From contig DIVN01000271.1 in NCBI GenBank assembly GCA_002435875.1, positions 1 to 10,825 of the forward strand: a DNA stretch of 10,825 nucleotides. Reading direction: 5' to 3'. Position numbers and translations under genes: made by a program. The notes beneath the pieces are model-generated. The model did no database searches, was not told where the DNA came from, and saw only the letters and a list, made by a program, of their open reading frames with translations. The DNA comes from Anaerolineales bacterium UBA6131. Lineage in GTDB: Bacteria > Chloroflexota > Anaerolineae > UBA2200. Positions 1 through 6,673 of this stretch are shown piece after piece (positions within the stretch are counted from its first letter, which is position 1; the number at the start of each line of letters is the position of its first letter).

Positions 1-453
1 CGGGACGTAACCACCTTGCTGAGGGACGCCGATGCCTTCCAGGAAGCCATAGATCGACTTCTTGACCATTACGTAGACACCAAGATTGATTTGGTGGCGG
101 CGATCGAGTCCAGGGGGTTCATCTTTGGCGCTCCCCTGGCGTACGAGCTCGGCGCCGGCTTTGTTCCAGTCCGCAAAGCAGGCAAGCTTCCCTATGACAA
201 AGTGAGCCAGAGCTACACTCTGGAATACGGGACCAACACACTGGAGTTGCACAAGGATGCTGTCCAGCCGGGGCAGTCCGTTTTGCTTGTGGATGACCTG
301 ATTGCGACTGGCGGCTCTGCCAAGGCCGCTGCGCAGTTGATCGAGAAGCTCGGGGGCAAGGTTGTCGGGATCGTTTTCCTGATCGAACTCACGGACTTGA
401 AGGGTGTGGATGCCCTTGAGGGCTATGATGTGTTCTCGTTGCTCAAGTTCTGA
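1..453 (+). CDS. apt: Adenine phosphoribosyltransferase, 5'-truncated by window edge
   Basis: Converts adenine and PRPP to AMP and pyrophosphate in cytosolic purine salvage. The frame is open from base 1 (Arg-Asp-Val-Thr-Thr-Leu-Leu), matching the RDITPLL-type stretch near the N terminus of Apt, so the true start lies left of the window; the TTG at 16 is an internal Leu codon, not a start. About 150 residues are present against roughly 170-180 for the family. Diagnostic features are the ESRGFIFGAPLAYELG segment and the PRPP-binding loop VLLVDDLIATGGSA (about nt 280-321) with its paired Asp residues and ATGG. The C-terminal ending (DVFSLLKF) is also Apt-like. The zinc-finger gene starts 22 nt downstream on the same strand, so the two may be co-transcribed. 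The assignment is secure; only the N terminus is unseen. Confidence 0.95.
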   Translation, partial: RDVTTLLRDADAFQEAIDRLLDHYVDTKIDLVAAIESRGFIFGAPLAYELGAGFVPVRKAGKLPYDKVSQSYTLEYGTNTLELHKDAVQPGQSVLLVDDLIATGGSAKAAAQLIEKLGGKVVGIVFLIELTDLKGVDALEGYDVFSLLKF

Positions 454-475
454 TTTCGGCTACTGGTGAGATTAC

Positions 476-865
476 ATGCAGAGCCTCGAAAAGTCCAGGT
501 TGCAGGAAGAAAGGCAGCGGACTCTCGATGAGATTGGTCGCCTCCGCAGCTACATGGAGATCGGTGTGGAGGAGCGAATCGTCGACGCTGGCGAGGATTC
601 CGTTGATGCGGCGGCGGATGTCTACGAGAGAGAGAAGACTCTGGCGATCATTCAGACGCTGGAGAACAAGCTGGCCGGCATCGATCGTGCCCTCAAGGCT
701 GCGGACCAGGGAAGCTATGGGATCTGTGAGATCTGCGGTCAACCCATTGACCCCGATCGTCTCGAGTTCATGCCGCAGACGACCACTTGTGTGAACTGCC
801 AGCGCAAGTTGGAACGCCAGCCCAAACGCCGGCTCGTTACGGTCCTGCCTCGTGACGAAGAATGA
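476..865 (+). CDS. TraR/DksA-family C4 zinc-finger protein
   Basis: A 129-residue protein with the architecture of short DksA/TraR-type regulators. It has an N-terminal charged helical region (about residues 3-78, probable coiled coil), then a C4 zinc finger with Cys84-x2-Cys87 and Cys105-x2-Cys108 (YGICEICGQPI ... TTTCVNCQ). Family members bind the RNA polymerase secondary channel and modulate initiation, often with ppGpp; others of this short type have no known role. The acidic residues at 38-50 (DAGEDSVDAAADVY) lie where the coiled-coil tip would be in DksA, but whether they work the same way cannot be told from sequence. The ATG at 476 is supported by GGTGAG at 465-470, five bases upstream. 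It lies 22 nt after apt and is followed by an 85-nt gap with a perfect hairpin. The family is clear; the exact function is not. Confidence 0.88.
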   Translation: MQSLEKSRLQEERQRTLDEIGRLRSYMEIGVEERIVDAGEDSVDAAADVYEREKTLAIIQTLENKLAGIDRALKAADQGSYGICEICGQPIDPDRLEFMPQTTTCVNCQRKLERQPKRRLVTVLPRDEE

Positions 866-899
866 CTCTGGTCTTTGGGTAGGGATGACTGGGTGAACT

Positions 900-928
900 C
901 AAGTCGTGAGCCCGAAGCTCACGACTTG
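900..928 (+). terminator. Perfect hairpin upstream of porG
   Basis: CAAGTCGTGAG (900-910) pairs perfectly with CTCACGACTTG (918-928). C911-G917 can add a twelfth pair, leaving a five-base loop. No T-run follows (next bases TGATTGTACT), so it is not a classical intrinsic terminator. It could end the apt/zinc-finger transcript, or sit in the por mRNA leader as a stabilising, processing or attenuating element. It ends 22 nt before the porG start and 12 nt before its ribosome binding site. Confidence 0.5.
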
Positions 929-940
929 TGATTGTACTGA

Positions 941-946
941 GGAGGG
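941..946 (+). promoter_or_regulatory. Ribosome binding site setting the porG TTG start
   Basis: GGAGGG lies 4 nt before the TTG at 951. It favours that start over the in-frame GTG at 906, which falls inside the hairpin stem and would add 15 residues unlike any family member. Confidence 0.75.
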
Positions 947-950
947 CGAC

Positions 951-1526
951 TTGAAACTGACAGAAATTCGATGGCACGGGCGAGCAGGCCAGGGTATCGT
1001 TACGGCAAGTGAGCTTCTGGCTGAGGCGGCCCTGAGAGAGGACAAGTACTTCCAGGCGTTTCCGGACTATGGCCCCGAGCGCATGGGGGCACCGATCCGG
1101 GCGTACACGCGAATTAGCAGCGAACCCATCGAGGTCCACTATCAGGTCCTGTATCCAGAGGTAGTCGTCGTGGTCAATCCCAATTTGCTGGGGGTTGAGA
1201 ATATCGCCGAAGGGCTTGCGCAGGACGGCGTAGTGGTCGTGAATAGTCCCGAGACTCCGCAGCAGGTGCGTGCGCGTCTTGGACTGACGAGTGATCAGGT
1301 CAAGGTCTTTACCGTTGATGCAACACAGATCGCAATGGAGACGCTCAAGCGCGATATCCCGGCTACTTTGATGCTCGGCGCTATAGTCCGGGCCGCGGGG
1401 CTGGTGAAGCTTGAACATGTGATCGAGACCGTGCTTGAGAAGCTCGGTGAGAAACTGCGTCCTGAAGTGGTGGAGGCCAACGTCACAGCATTGCGCCGAG
1501 CTTATGATGAAGTGAAAGAGGGATAA
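951..1526 (+). CDS. porG: 2-oxoacid (pyruvate) ferredoxin oxidoreductase, gamma subunit
   Basis: Gamma subunit (191 residues from the TTG at 951) of the four-subunit oxidoreductase that converts a 2-oxoacid and CoA to acyl-CoA, CO2 and reduced ferredoxin. The family signature is the N-terminal EIRWHGRAGQGIVTASELLAE, followed by KYFQAFPDYGPERMGAPIRAYTRI and a central VVVVNPNLL segment. In known complexes the gamma domain packs against alpha and beta and takes part in CoA binding. The start was chosen because of GGAGGG at 941-946 and because homologues begin right at the KEIRWHG-like stretch. Delta follows after 6 nt, then alpha and beta, the standard gamma-delta-alpha-beta order. Sequence alone does not separate pyruvate from other 2-oxoacids, but pyruvate is the usual substrate of this layout. 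Confidence 0.9.
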   Translation: MKLTEIRWHGRAGQGIVTASELLAEAALREDKYFQAFPDYGPERMGAPIRAYTRISSEPIEVHYQVLYPEVVVVVNPNLLGVENIAEGLAQDGVVVVNSPETPQQVRARLGLTSDQVKVFTVDATQIAMETLKRDIPATLMLGAIVRAAGLVKLEHVIETVLEKLGEKLRPEVVEANVTALRRAYDEVKEG

Positions 1527-1532
1527 TTGAGC

Positions 1533-1856
1533 ATGGCCAAGGAGAATGCAAGCTGGAGAGAAGCCAACATTGGTGGCATCGTGCTGGAGGCAGGCTCGTC
1601 TGCTGAATACAAGACGGGATCTTGGAGGACAGAGCGTCCTGTTCACGATGCACAGCGCTGCACCCACTGCCTCATCTGCTGGATTCACTGTCCTGACTCA
1701 GCCATCGTGGTCGAAAATGGCCGCTGGGTGGCCTTCGATTACGACTACTGCAAGGGCTGCGGAATCTGCGCAGCGGTCTGTCCCGTAAAGGTTGAGGATC
1801 ACGAACACACCCACCAGGAGGGTAAGGTGATTCAAATGGTTATGGAGGGAGAGTAG
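1533..1856 (+). CDS. porD: 2-oxoacid (pyruvate) ferredoxin oxidoreductase, delta subunit (2[4Fe-4S])
   Basis: A 107-residue ferredoxin-like electron-transfer subunit. Two [4Fe-4S] motifs are visible: CTHCLICWIHCP (residues about 43-54) and CKGCGICAAVCP (about 73-84). Each has the CxxCxxCxxxCP pattern expected of the delta subunit that passes electrons from the TPP-bound intermediate to external ferredoxin. The N-terminal segment (SWR..RP) preceding the clusters is typical of PorD rather than a free ferredoxin. The ATG at 1533 is preferred (AGAGGG at 1517-1522, 10 nt upstream); a TTG at 1527, one nt after the porG stop and 4 nt from the same ribosome binding site, is an alternative adding two residues. 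A 50-nt gap precedes porA. Confidence 0.9.
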   Translation: MAKENASWREANIGGIVLEAGSSAEYKTGSWRTERPVHDAQRCTHCLICWIHCPDSAIVVENGRWVAFDYDYCKGCGICAAVCPVKVEDHEHTHQEGKVIQMVMEGE

Positions 1857-1906
1857 GAAAGCCCAGGGCTTTCGTGCTCTCAGCGAATAGTGTGAGGAGG
1901 ACGTCC

Positions 1907-3100
1907 ATGGTTATGGCGACCAAAGTAGCTCTCGATGGTGCGCATGCAGTGTCAGAGGCGATGCGTCAGATAGACCCTGACGTTGTAGCCGCCTATCCCA
2001 TTACGCCACAGACCGCGGTGGTGCAACGGTTCTCACAGTTCGTAGCGGATGGTCGAGTGAACACCGAGTTTGTCGCTGTAGAGAGCGAGCACGCGGCGAT
2101 GAGCGCCTGCGTGGGCGCAGCTGCTGCAGGCGGGCGCGTCATGACCGCCACGGCTGCTAACGGCCTTGCGCTGATGTGGGAGATGCTCTATATCGCAGCG
2201 TCCATGCGCCTGCCGATTGTGATGCCCGTTGTCAACCGCGCGCTGTCTGGCCCCCTCAACATCCATTGTGATCATTCCGATTCCATGGGTGCGCGTGACG
2301 CGGGGTGGATTCAACTGTACTCTGAAACGGCACAAGAGGCCTACGACAATACCATCCAGGCTATCCGCATAGCCGAACATGCTGACCTGAAGTTGCCCGT
2401 GATGGTAATGCAGGACGGCTTTATCACCGGCCACGGGGTTGAGCGTGTTGAGGTAGCGGACGATAAGGATGTGCGCGAGTTCATCGGCAAGTATGCTCCC
2501 GAGCATTCGCTTCTCGATATCGATAATCCCAAGACCTTCGGGGCCTGGGATATGTACGACTATTACTTCGAGCACAAGCGTCAGCAGACGGATGCGTTCA
2601 GCAAGGCAATGCCGATCATCACGGCCGTGGGTAAGGAGTTTGGCTCGCGGTTTGGACGCAACTATGGCATATTTGACGCGTTCGAGATGGACGATGCAGA
2701 GATGGCCATCATCGTTCTCAGCTCGACTGCTGGTACGTGCCGCACTGTGGTAAGGGACATGCGCAAGCAGGGTGTCAAGATAGGTATGCTCAAGCTGCGT
2801 GTGTTCCGGCCGTTTCCTGCTGCAGAACTCGCTCGTGCCCTCTCGCGGGTGCGTGCGGTGGCCGTGCTGGACCGCTCGATCAGCTTCGGAGCTCACGAAG
2901 GCGCAGGCCCGATCTTTATGGAGCTGTGCTCGGCACTCTTTGCGGCAGGAAGCGACGCGAAGGTGGTCGACTATATCTTCGGTCTCGGTGGGCGCGACAT
3001 CTTCCCGCAGCATATCGAACAGGTTGTGCATGATTTGAAGGAAATCGCGTCAAGCGGGAAGGTCAAGTCGCAGGTAAGCTATCTTGGATTGAGGGAGTAG
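1907..3100 (+). CDS. porA: 2-oxoacid (pyruvate) ferredoxin oxidoreductase, alpha subunit
   Basis: Alpha subunit, 397 residues from the ATG at 1907, close to the usual 390-400 for stand-alone PorA. It carries the AYPITPQT motif near the N terminus (pyrimidine-binding domain of the TPP enzyme, with substrate-contacting Thr), then VESEHAAMSA, the TATAANGLALMWEMLYIA stretch and DHSDSMGARD, a hallmark of the PorA/PFOR family. The C-terminal half (MLKLRVFRPFPAAELARAL ... AVLDRSISFGAHEG) matches the transketolase C-terminal-like domain. Start chosen by AGGAGG at 1895-1900, 6 nt upstream; an upstream in-frame GTG at 1874 lacks support. Beta begins 3 nt after the stop, implying tight translational coupling. 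Alpha and beta together form the active site. Confidence 0.93.
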   Translation: MVMATKVALDGAHAVSEAMRQIDPDVVAAYPITPQTAVVQRFSQFVADGRVNTEFVAVESEHAAMSACVGAAAAGGRVMTATAANGLALMWEMLYIAASMRLPIVMPVVNRALSGPLNIHCDHSDSMGARDAGWIQLYSETAQEAYDNTIQAIRIAEHADLKLPVMVMQDGFITGHGVERVEVADDKDVREFIGKYAPEHSLLDIDNPKTFGAWDMYDYYFEHKRQQTDAFSKAMPIITAVGKEFGSRFGRNYGIFDAFEMDDAEMAIIVLSSTAGTCRTVVRDMRKQGVKIGMLKLRVFRPFPAAELARALSRVRAVAVLDRSISFGAHEGAGPIFMELCSALFAAGSDAKVVDYIFGLGGRDIFPQHIEQVVHDLKEIASSGKVKSQVSYLGLRE

Positions 3101-3103
3101 GCA

Positions 3104-4030
3104 ATGGCTATCAGGCTTAAAGAGCAATCTGCCAAGCCCGAGAGACTGGCTTCAGGCCATCGGTTCTGTGCCGGATGTGCCGAGCCGATCATCATTCGTC
3201 AGATTCTCAATGCTATCGACGAGCCTGTGGTAGTCGGTGCAGCGACCGGGTGCACTGAGATTGCTACGTCAATGTATCCGACTACTGCTTGGCGTGTCCC
3301 ATGGATACACAGCGCTTTCGAAAACGTCGCGTCCACCATCGCTGGTGCCGAATCGATGTATCGCTCTCTGGTTCGCCAGGGCAAGATGCCAGATAAGAAC
3401 ATCCGGTTTGTGGCCATCGGTGGTGATGGGGCAACCTACGATATTGGCCTGCAGTGGCTTTCAGGGGCACTGGAACGCGGCCATCGCTTCATCTATATCT
3501 GCCTGGATAATGAGGCGTACATGAACACCGGTATCCAGCGCAGTTCCGCGACTCCGTTGGGGGCGAGCACGACCACGTCGCCGGCTGGCGAAGTGCGTCC
3601 AGGCAAGCAGCAGTGGCGCAAGCCGTTGACCGAAATCATTGCTGCACATCACATCCCCTATGTGGCTCAGGCCTCGCCCAGCAACTGGCGGGATCTCATG
3701 GAGAAAGCCAGGAAAGCAGCTGCGGCTGATGGCCCGTCCTTTATCAATGTGTTGTCCGATTGTAACCGAGGTTGGCGACATTCGACTGAGACATCAATCG
3801 AGGTTACTCGTCTGGCTGTGGAGACCTGCTACTGGCCGCTGTACGAAGTGGAGAACAACGTCTGGAAGGTCAACTACAAGCCGAGGGAGAAGAAGCCAGT
3901 AGAGGAATGGCTGAAGACGCAAGGCAGGTTCAGGCACTTGTTCCAGCCGCAGTTCCGGTCGGTCATCGATCAGATTCAGGCGAATGTAGACCGGGAGTGG
4001 GAGATCCTCCTCAAAAAGAGCGAGGGTTAG
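3104..4030 (+). CDS. porB: 2-oxoacid (pyruvate) ferredoxin oxidoreductase, beta subunit (TPP-binding)
   Basis: A 308-residue beta subunit holding the diphosphate half of the TPP site and the proximal [4Fe-4S] cluster. The TPP motif runs from GGDGATYDIG (Gly107-Asp108-Gly109) to Asn136 in LDNEAYMNTG. Four cysteines sit where the family keeps cluster ligands: Cys22 and Cys25 (HRFCAGCAEP), Cys50 (AATGCTEI) and Cys220 (VLSDCNRGW). The C-terminal EVENNVWKVNYKP region, about 60 residues beyond the TPP domain, is typical of PorB. The ATG at 3104 follows GAGGGA (3091-3096) with 7 nt spacing, inside the end of porA. It is the last gene of the cluster; a 12-bp perfect hairpin starts 6 nt after its stop. 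Confidence 0.93.
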   Translation: MAIRLKEQSAKPERLASGHRFCAGCAEPIIIRQILNAIDEPVVVGAATGCTEIATSMYPTTAWRVPWIHSAFENVASTIAGAESMYRSLVRQGKMPDKNIRFVAIGGDGATYDIGLQWLSGALERGHRFIYICLDNEAYMNTGIQRSSATPLGASTTTSPAGEVRPGKQQWRKPLTEIIAAHHIPYVAQASPSNWRDLMEKARKAAAADGPSFINVLSDCNRGWRHSTETSIEVTRLAVETCYWPLYEVENNVWKVNYKPREKKPVEEWLKTQGRFRHLFQPQFRSVIDQIQANVDREWEILLKKSEG

Positions 4031-4036
4031 AAAGCG

Positions 4037-4068
4037 ACCAGGGAATCCGAGACATTGGATTCCCTGGT
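4037..4068 (+). terminator. 12-bp perfect hairpin ending the por operon
   Basis: ACCAGGGAATCC (4037-4048) pairs perfectly with GGATTCCCTGGT (4057-4068) around an 8-nt loop, with a further G-T wobble at 4036/4069. The downstream run is only TTCTGTG, so the U-tract is poor. Its place 6 nt after porB and 31 nt before upp suggests termination or 3'-end protection of the por mRNA, with some read-through to upp possible. Confidence 0.6.
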
Positions 4069-4099
4069 TCTGTGAATACGGCCTTTGGTGGAGGTGTTC

Positions 4100-4753
4100 A
4101 TGACACAGGTGCATGTGTCTAACCATCCTTTGATTCGGCACAAACTGACTCTGCTGCGTTGCCGCGAGACCGAGCCCAAGAAGTTCCGTGAACTCGTTCG
4201 CGAGCTGGCCATGTTGCTCGCCTATGAGGCGACGGCAGACTTGCGGGTGCGCGAGACGCCAGTGCACACGCCACTGGCGACCACAGCTGGGTACGAGCTG
4301 ACTGACAAGATCGGTTTGGTGCCCATCTTGCGTGCTGGTCTAGGGATGGTAGATGGGATCTGGGAAATGATGCCGGCGTCTGAGGTTTGGCACATTGGCC
4401 TGTATCGTGATCACAAGACCTTACAGCCAGTTCAGTACTACAACAAGCTTCCCGTGATGCCAACGGTGCAAGTCTGCTTGATTCTGGACCCGATGTTGGC
4501 CACGGGTGGCTCTGCGGTTGCGACCGTCGATCTGCTTAAGAAGTGGGGTGCCAAGCGTATCAAGTTCGTGGGAATCATTGGTGCGCCAGAAGGAATCGCG
4601 CACCTGACATCAGCTCATCCAGATGTGCCCATCCACCTCGCGGCTGTGGATGACCATCTTACCCCAGAACCATCAAGGCCCGACGAGCCACCGCCGGGGT
4701 TCATTGTACCTGGGCTGGGCGATGCTGGCGATCGCCAGTTCGGCACAGCATGA
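4100..4753 (+). CDS. upp: Uracil phosphoribosyltransferase
   Basis: Makes UMP and pyrophosphate from uracil and PRPP (cytosolic pyrimidine salvage). The 217-residue protein has the family N terminus (VHVSNHPLIRHKLTLLR), the VPILRAGLGMVDG segment, the PRPP-binding loop LILDPMLATGGSA (about 127-139) and the uracil-binding C terminus FIVPGLGDAGDRQFGT (about 201-216). The start is the ATG at 4100 with GGAGGT (4090-4095) four bases upstream; a TTG at 4085 is in frame but unsupported. Usual length is about 208-210. The extra residues come from a proline-rich insertion (about 188-199, TPEPSRPDEPPP) just before the uracil loop, and Phe replaces the common Tyr in YIVPG. The transferase gene follows 55 nt downstream with no clear terminator between, so they may share a transcript. 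Confidence 0.95.
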   Translation: MTQVHVSNHPLIRHKLTLLRCRETEPKKFRELVRELAMLLAYEATADLRVRETPVHTPLATTAGYELTDKIGLVPILRAGLGMVDGIWEMMPASEVWHIGLYRDHKTLQPVQYYNKLPVMPTVQVCLILDPMLATGGSAVATVDLLKKWGAKRIKFVGIIGAPEGIAHLTSAHPDVPIHLAAVDDHLTPEPSRPDEPPPGFIVPGLGDAGDRQFGTA

Positions 4754-4762
4754 AGCGCGTAG

Positions 4763-4780
4763 GCTATCAGCGCGGATAGC
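4763..4780 (+). other. Short inverted repeat between upp and the wecA-like gene
   Basis: GCTATC (4763-4768) and GATAGC (4775-4780) form a 6-bp stem with a 6-nt loop. No T-run follows. Too short to call a terminator with confidence. Confidence 0.25.
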
Positions 4781-4808
4781 GCGACTCTGCTGATTGGGAG
4801 CGAGCAGC

Positions 4809-5858
4809 ATGCCGTTTGCCCTGGTTTTCTGCGTTTCTTTGCTTGCCTCATTCGTCCTATCTCGCGTTGCGGAAGCTCTGGGCAAGAAGTGGGGTCTGGT
4901 CGACGTTCCTGGTCCCCGCCGGCGCCACATTGGTGCGATACCGCGGGTAGGTGGTATAGCCCTTTTTGGCTCATTCCTGCTCGCTGCGCTGCTGTCCGCG
5001 AGACTGGCTGCATGGCTACCGACTCCAGAAGGTCCCGATCCTAACGAATCGTTGCGCTTGACAGGAATCCTCCTGGGCAGCACCTTTCTATTCTTGGCTG
5101 GTCTCTATGATGACTGGCGCGAGCTCGGGCCTCGACCGCAACTGATCGTCCAGTTGATTGCCGCCCTGATCGCGATCACCTCTCTGGTCTTTATCGAGAG
5201 GGTGATGAATCCTTTTACGGATCAACCGGTGATCTTTCGCTGGTGGCTGGTCGTTTTGACGACTGTCGCCTGGATCTTGGGGATGATGAATACCGTCAAC
5301 TTCCTTGACGGATTGGATGGGTTGGCTGCTGGCGTCGCCGCGATCTTGTCAGCGGTGCTGTTCATCCACATGTATCGCGAAGGTCAATACAGTGTGTCGC
5401 TGCTACCCCTGGCGCTGCTCGGGAGCACGCTTGGTTTTCTTCCACGAAACTTTTCGCCAGCTCGCCTCTTCATGGGCAGCTCCGGGTCCTACTTTCTGGG
5501 TTATGCGATGGCAACACTTGGCATCGTAGCTGGGGCGAGGATGGCAACCGTTCTGCTTGTGCTGGTGGTGCCGATTCTTGATGTGGCCTGGTTGATCCTG
5601 GTGCGTCTGCGGCAGCAGCATCGGGTCGGAGCGGGCGATCGTCGACACTTGCATTTCCGTCTTGTCGACCTGGGGCTTTCCCAAGCGCAGGTGGTCTGGC
5701 TCTACTTCGCCATCAGTGCGGGGCTCGGCGCCCTGGCCCTCACTGTTTCCTCTCGTCTTCTGAAGCTCGGAGCTCTGCTAGGCTTGGGACTGCTGGTCGT
5801 CGCCGTGCTTGCGGTGGTTACTGTCGCCAGTGACAGGCGTGACCTGTCCTCTCGATAG
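4809..5858 (+). CDS. WecA/MraY-family polyprenyl-phosphate sugar-1-phosphate transferase
   Basis: A 349-residue integral membrane protein of the family that transfers a sugar-1-phosphate (usually GlcNAc-1-P) from a UDP-sugar to undecaprenyl phosphate, the first step of lipid-linked surface glycans. Roughly 10-11 hydrophobic segments are seen. Family motifs in order: GLVDVPGPRRRHIGAIPRVGG (29-49), the DD pair in LYDDWREL (Asp101-Asp102), NTVNFLDGLDGLAAG (161-175), FMGSSGSYFLG (221-231), and GDRRHLHFRLVDLG (276-289). The NFLDGLDGLA and HLHxRL patterns point to the WecA/TagO side rather than MraY. Two departures stand out: Ser224 replaces the usual Asp of the MGD(S/T)G motif, and Phe283 replaces the second His of HLHHR. 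The ATG at 4809 has GGGAG (4796-4800) 8 nt upstream; the TTG at 4794 overlaps that site and is rejected. It converges on the M50-like gene across 69 nt. Confidence 0.88.
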   Translation: MPFALVFCVSLLASFVLSRVAEALGKKWGLVDVPGPRRRHIGAIPRVGGIALFGSFLLAALLSARLAAWLPTPEGPDPNESLRLTGILLGSTFLFLAGLYDDWRELGPRPQLIVQLIAALIAITSLVFIERVMNPFTDQPVIFRWWLVVLTTVAWILGMMNTVNFLDGLDGLAAGVAAILSAVLFIHMYREGQYSVSLLPLALLGSTLGFLPRNFSPARLFMGSSGSYFLGYAMATLGIVAGARMATVLLVLVVPILDVAWLILVRLRQQHRVGAGDRRHLHFRLVDLGLSQAQVVWLYFAISAGLGALALTVSSRLLKLGALLGLGLLVVAVLAVVTVASDRRDLSSR

Positions 5859-5927
5859 GGCGGTCAGTGTTGAGTACAAGAACGGACAACCGGAGGGCAG
5901 GCGTCAGGTGCACTGGCAGCCCCCCGC
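5859..5927. other. Convergent intergenic gap
   Basis: This 69-nt gap lies between the wecA-like gene (plus) and the M50-like gene (minus). A short GACAGG/CCTGTC repeat (5832-5848) lies just inside the end of the wecA-like gene. No convincing bidirectional terminator with a T-run is visible. Confidence 0.4.
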
Positions 5928-6671
5928 CTAGTACTCCACGTATCTCCCGAGCAGCCGTTCGCCAACCTTTTCCACTGCCAACAGCAACGCTGCAAAAACA
6001 AGATCTACGCTGATTGACAGCGTGAAGGCGAGCACGAGCAAAGTCGCCCCGCCAAGCCCCCACTGCCCCAAGCCCTCCGGTATGCGCGCCAACAGGCCCG
6101 ATACATAGACCATACCTGCGAGCAGAGCAAAGAAAAGCAGCGCAACGGCCCATGGTTGCCGGTCTGACTCACTGGGCCACATGGAGTTGCTCACTGCAAA
6201 GATGAGATATAGGCCGAGCAGCGAGTCTGGGGCATGCCAGGAGGTGCGTAGTAGCAGGCCCAGGTTTTGGAATCCGAGCGAAGGCAGGGTCTGCACACCA
6301 AAATGCCAGCGTGCGACCAAGAGGATCAACCCAACACCTGTCAGCAACGGCGCCAAGCCGATCCAGCTTTCGCGAAAGGGATCGGACTTGGCTACGTTTA
6401 CTGCTCCAAAGCGGATTGCTCCTCCGCGACGTACAGACGGCCGCAGTGAGAGGCCTCTCGTTTTCACCCCTACAACCTTGGCGGCCACAAAGTGGCTGAG
6501 TTCATGAAGCACAATGCCTGGCAGCAGGATTAGGTAATGTAACAGCATGGCCGTCTCTTCACTGCCGGTAAGAAGCAATCCCACCCCCTGCAGGTGCTGG
6601 TTGAGCCAGCGGGTCAGCACGATGAGCGGCAAGGTGACAACGATCAGCCAGAGAGCCGGCGTTGGGTCCAA
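5928..6671 (-). CDS. M50-family (site-2-protease-like) membrane metallopeptidase
   Basis: A 247-residue hydrophobic protein with about six candidate membrane segments. HELSH (56-60), within LPGIVLHELSHFVAAKVVGVK, is the HExxH zinc-binding motif placed at a membrane segment as in M50 peptidases, followed by the VGVKTRGLSL stretch typical of them. The usual second motif NxxPxxxxDG is altered: SNSMWPSESDR (161-171) keeps Asn162 and Asp170 at the canonical eight-residue spacing, but the Pro is one place late and the Gly is Arg. Asp170 could still be the third zinc ligand. No PDZ domain is seen. Starts at TTG 6671, the only possible start after an in-frame stop, with AAAGG in the end of tpiA about 7 nt upstream and only 2 nt after the tpiA stop, so it is probably translated from the tpiA mRNA. 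Substrate unknown; a cut anti-sigma factor or other membrane protein is a family-level guess. Confidence 0.72.
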   Translation of the reverse strand: MDPTPALWLIVVTLPLIVLTRWLNQHLQGVGLLLTGSEETAMLLHYLILLPGIVLHELSHFVAAKVVGVKTRGLSLRPSVRRGGAIRFGAVNVAKSDPFRESWIGLAPLLTGVGLILLVARWHFGVQTLPSLGFQNLGLLLRTSWHAPDSLLGLYLIFAVSNSMWPSESDRQPWAVALLFFALLAGMVYVSGLLARIPEGLGQWGLGGATLLVLAFTLSISVDLVFAALLLAVEKVGERLLGRYVEY

Positions 6672-6673
6672 GG

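Noticed and set aside
906..950. GTG 906 as the start of porG
   Set aside because: It lies within the hairpin stem without a ribosome binding site, while TTG 951 has GGAGGG 4 nt upstream and matches the family N terminus.
837..1688. Long minus-strand open frame (283 codons) opposite porG
   Set aside because: It lies fully antisense to clearly conserved porG/porD coding sequence, resembles no family, and has no ribosome binding site or neighbours in its direction.
2033..3031. Long minus-strand open frame (332 codons) opposite porA
   Set aside because: Shadow of porA codon use. The His/Cys/Arg-rich translation has no recognisable domain, and the plus strand is unmistakably PorA.
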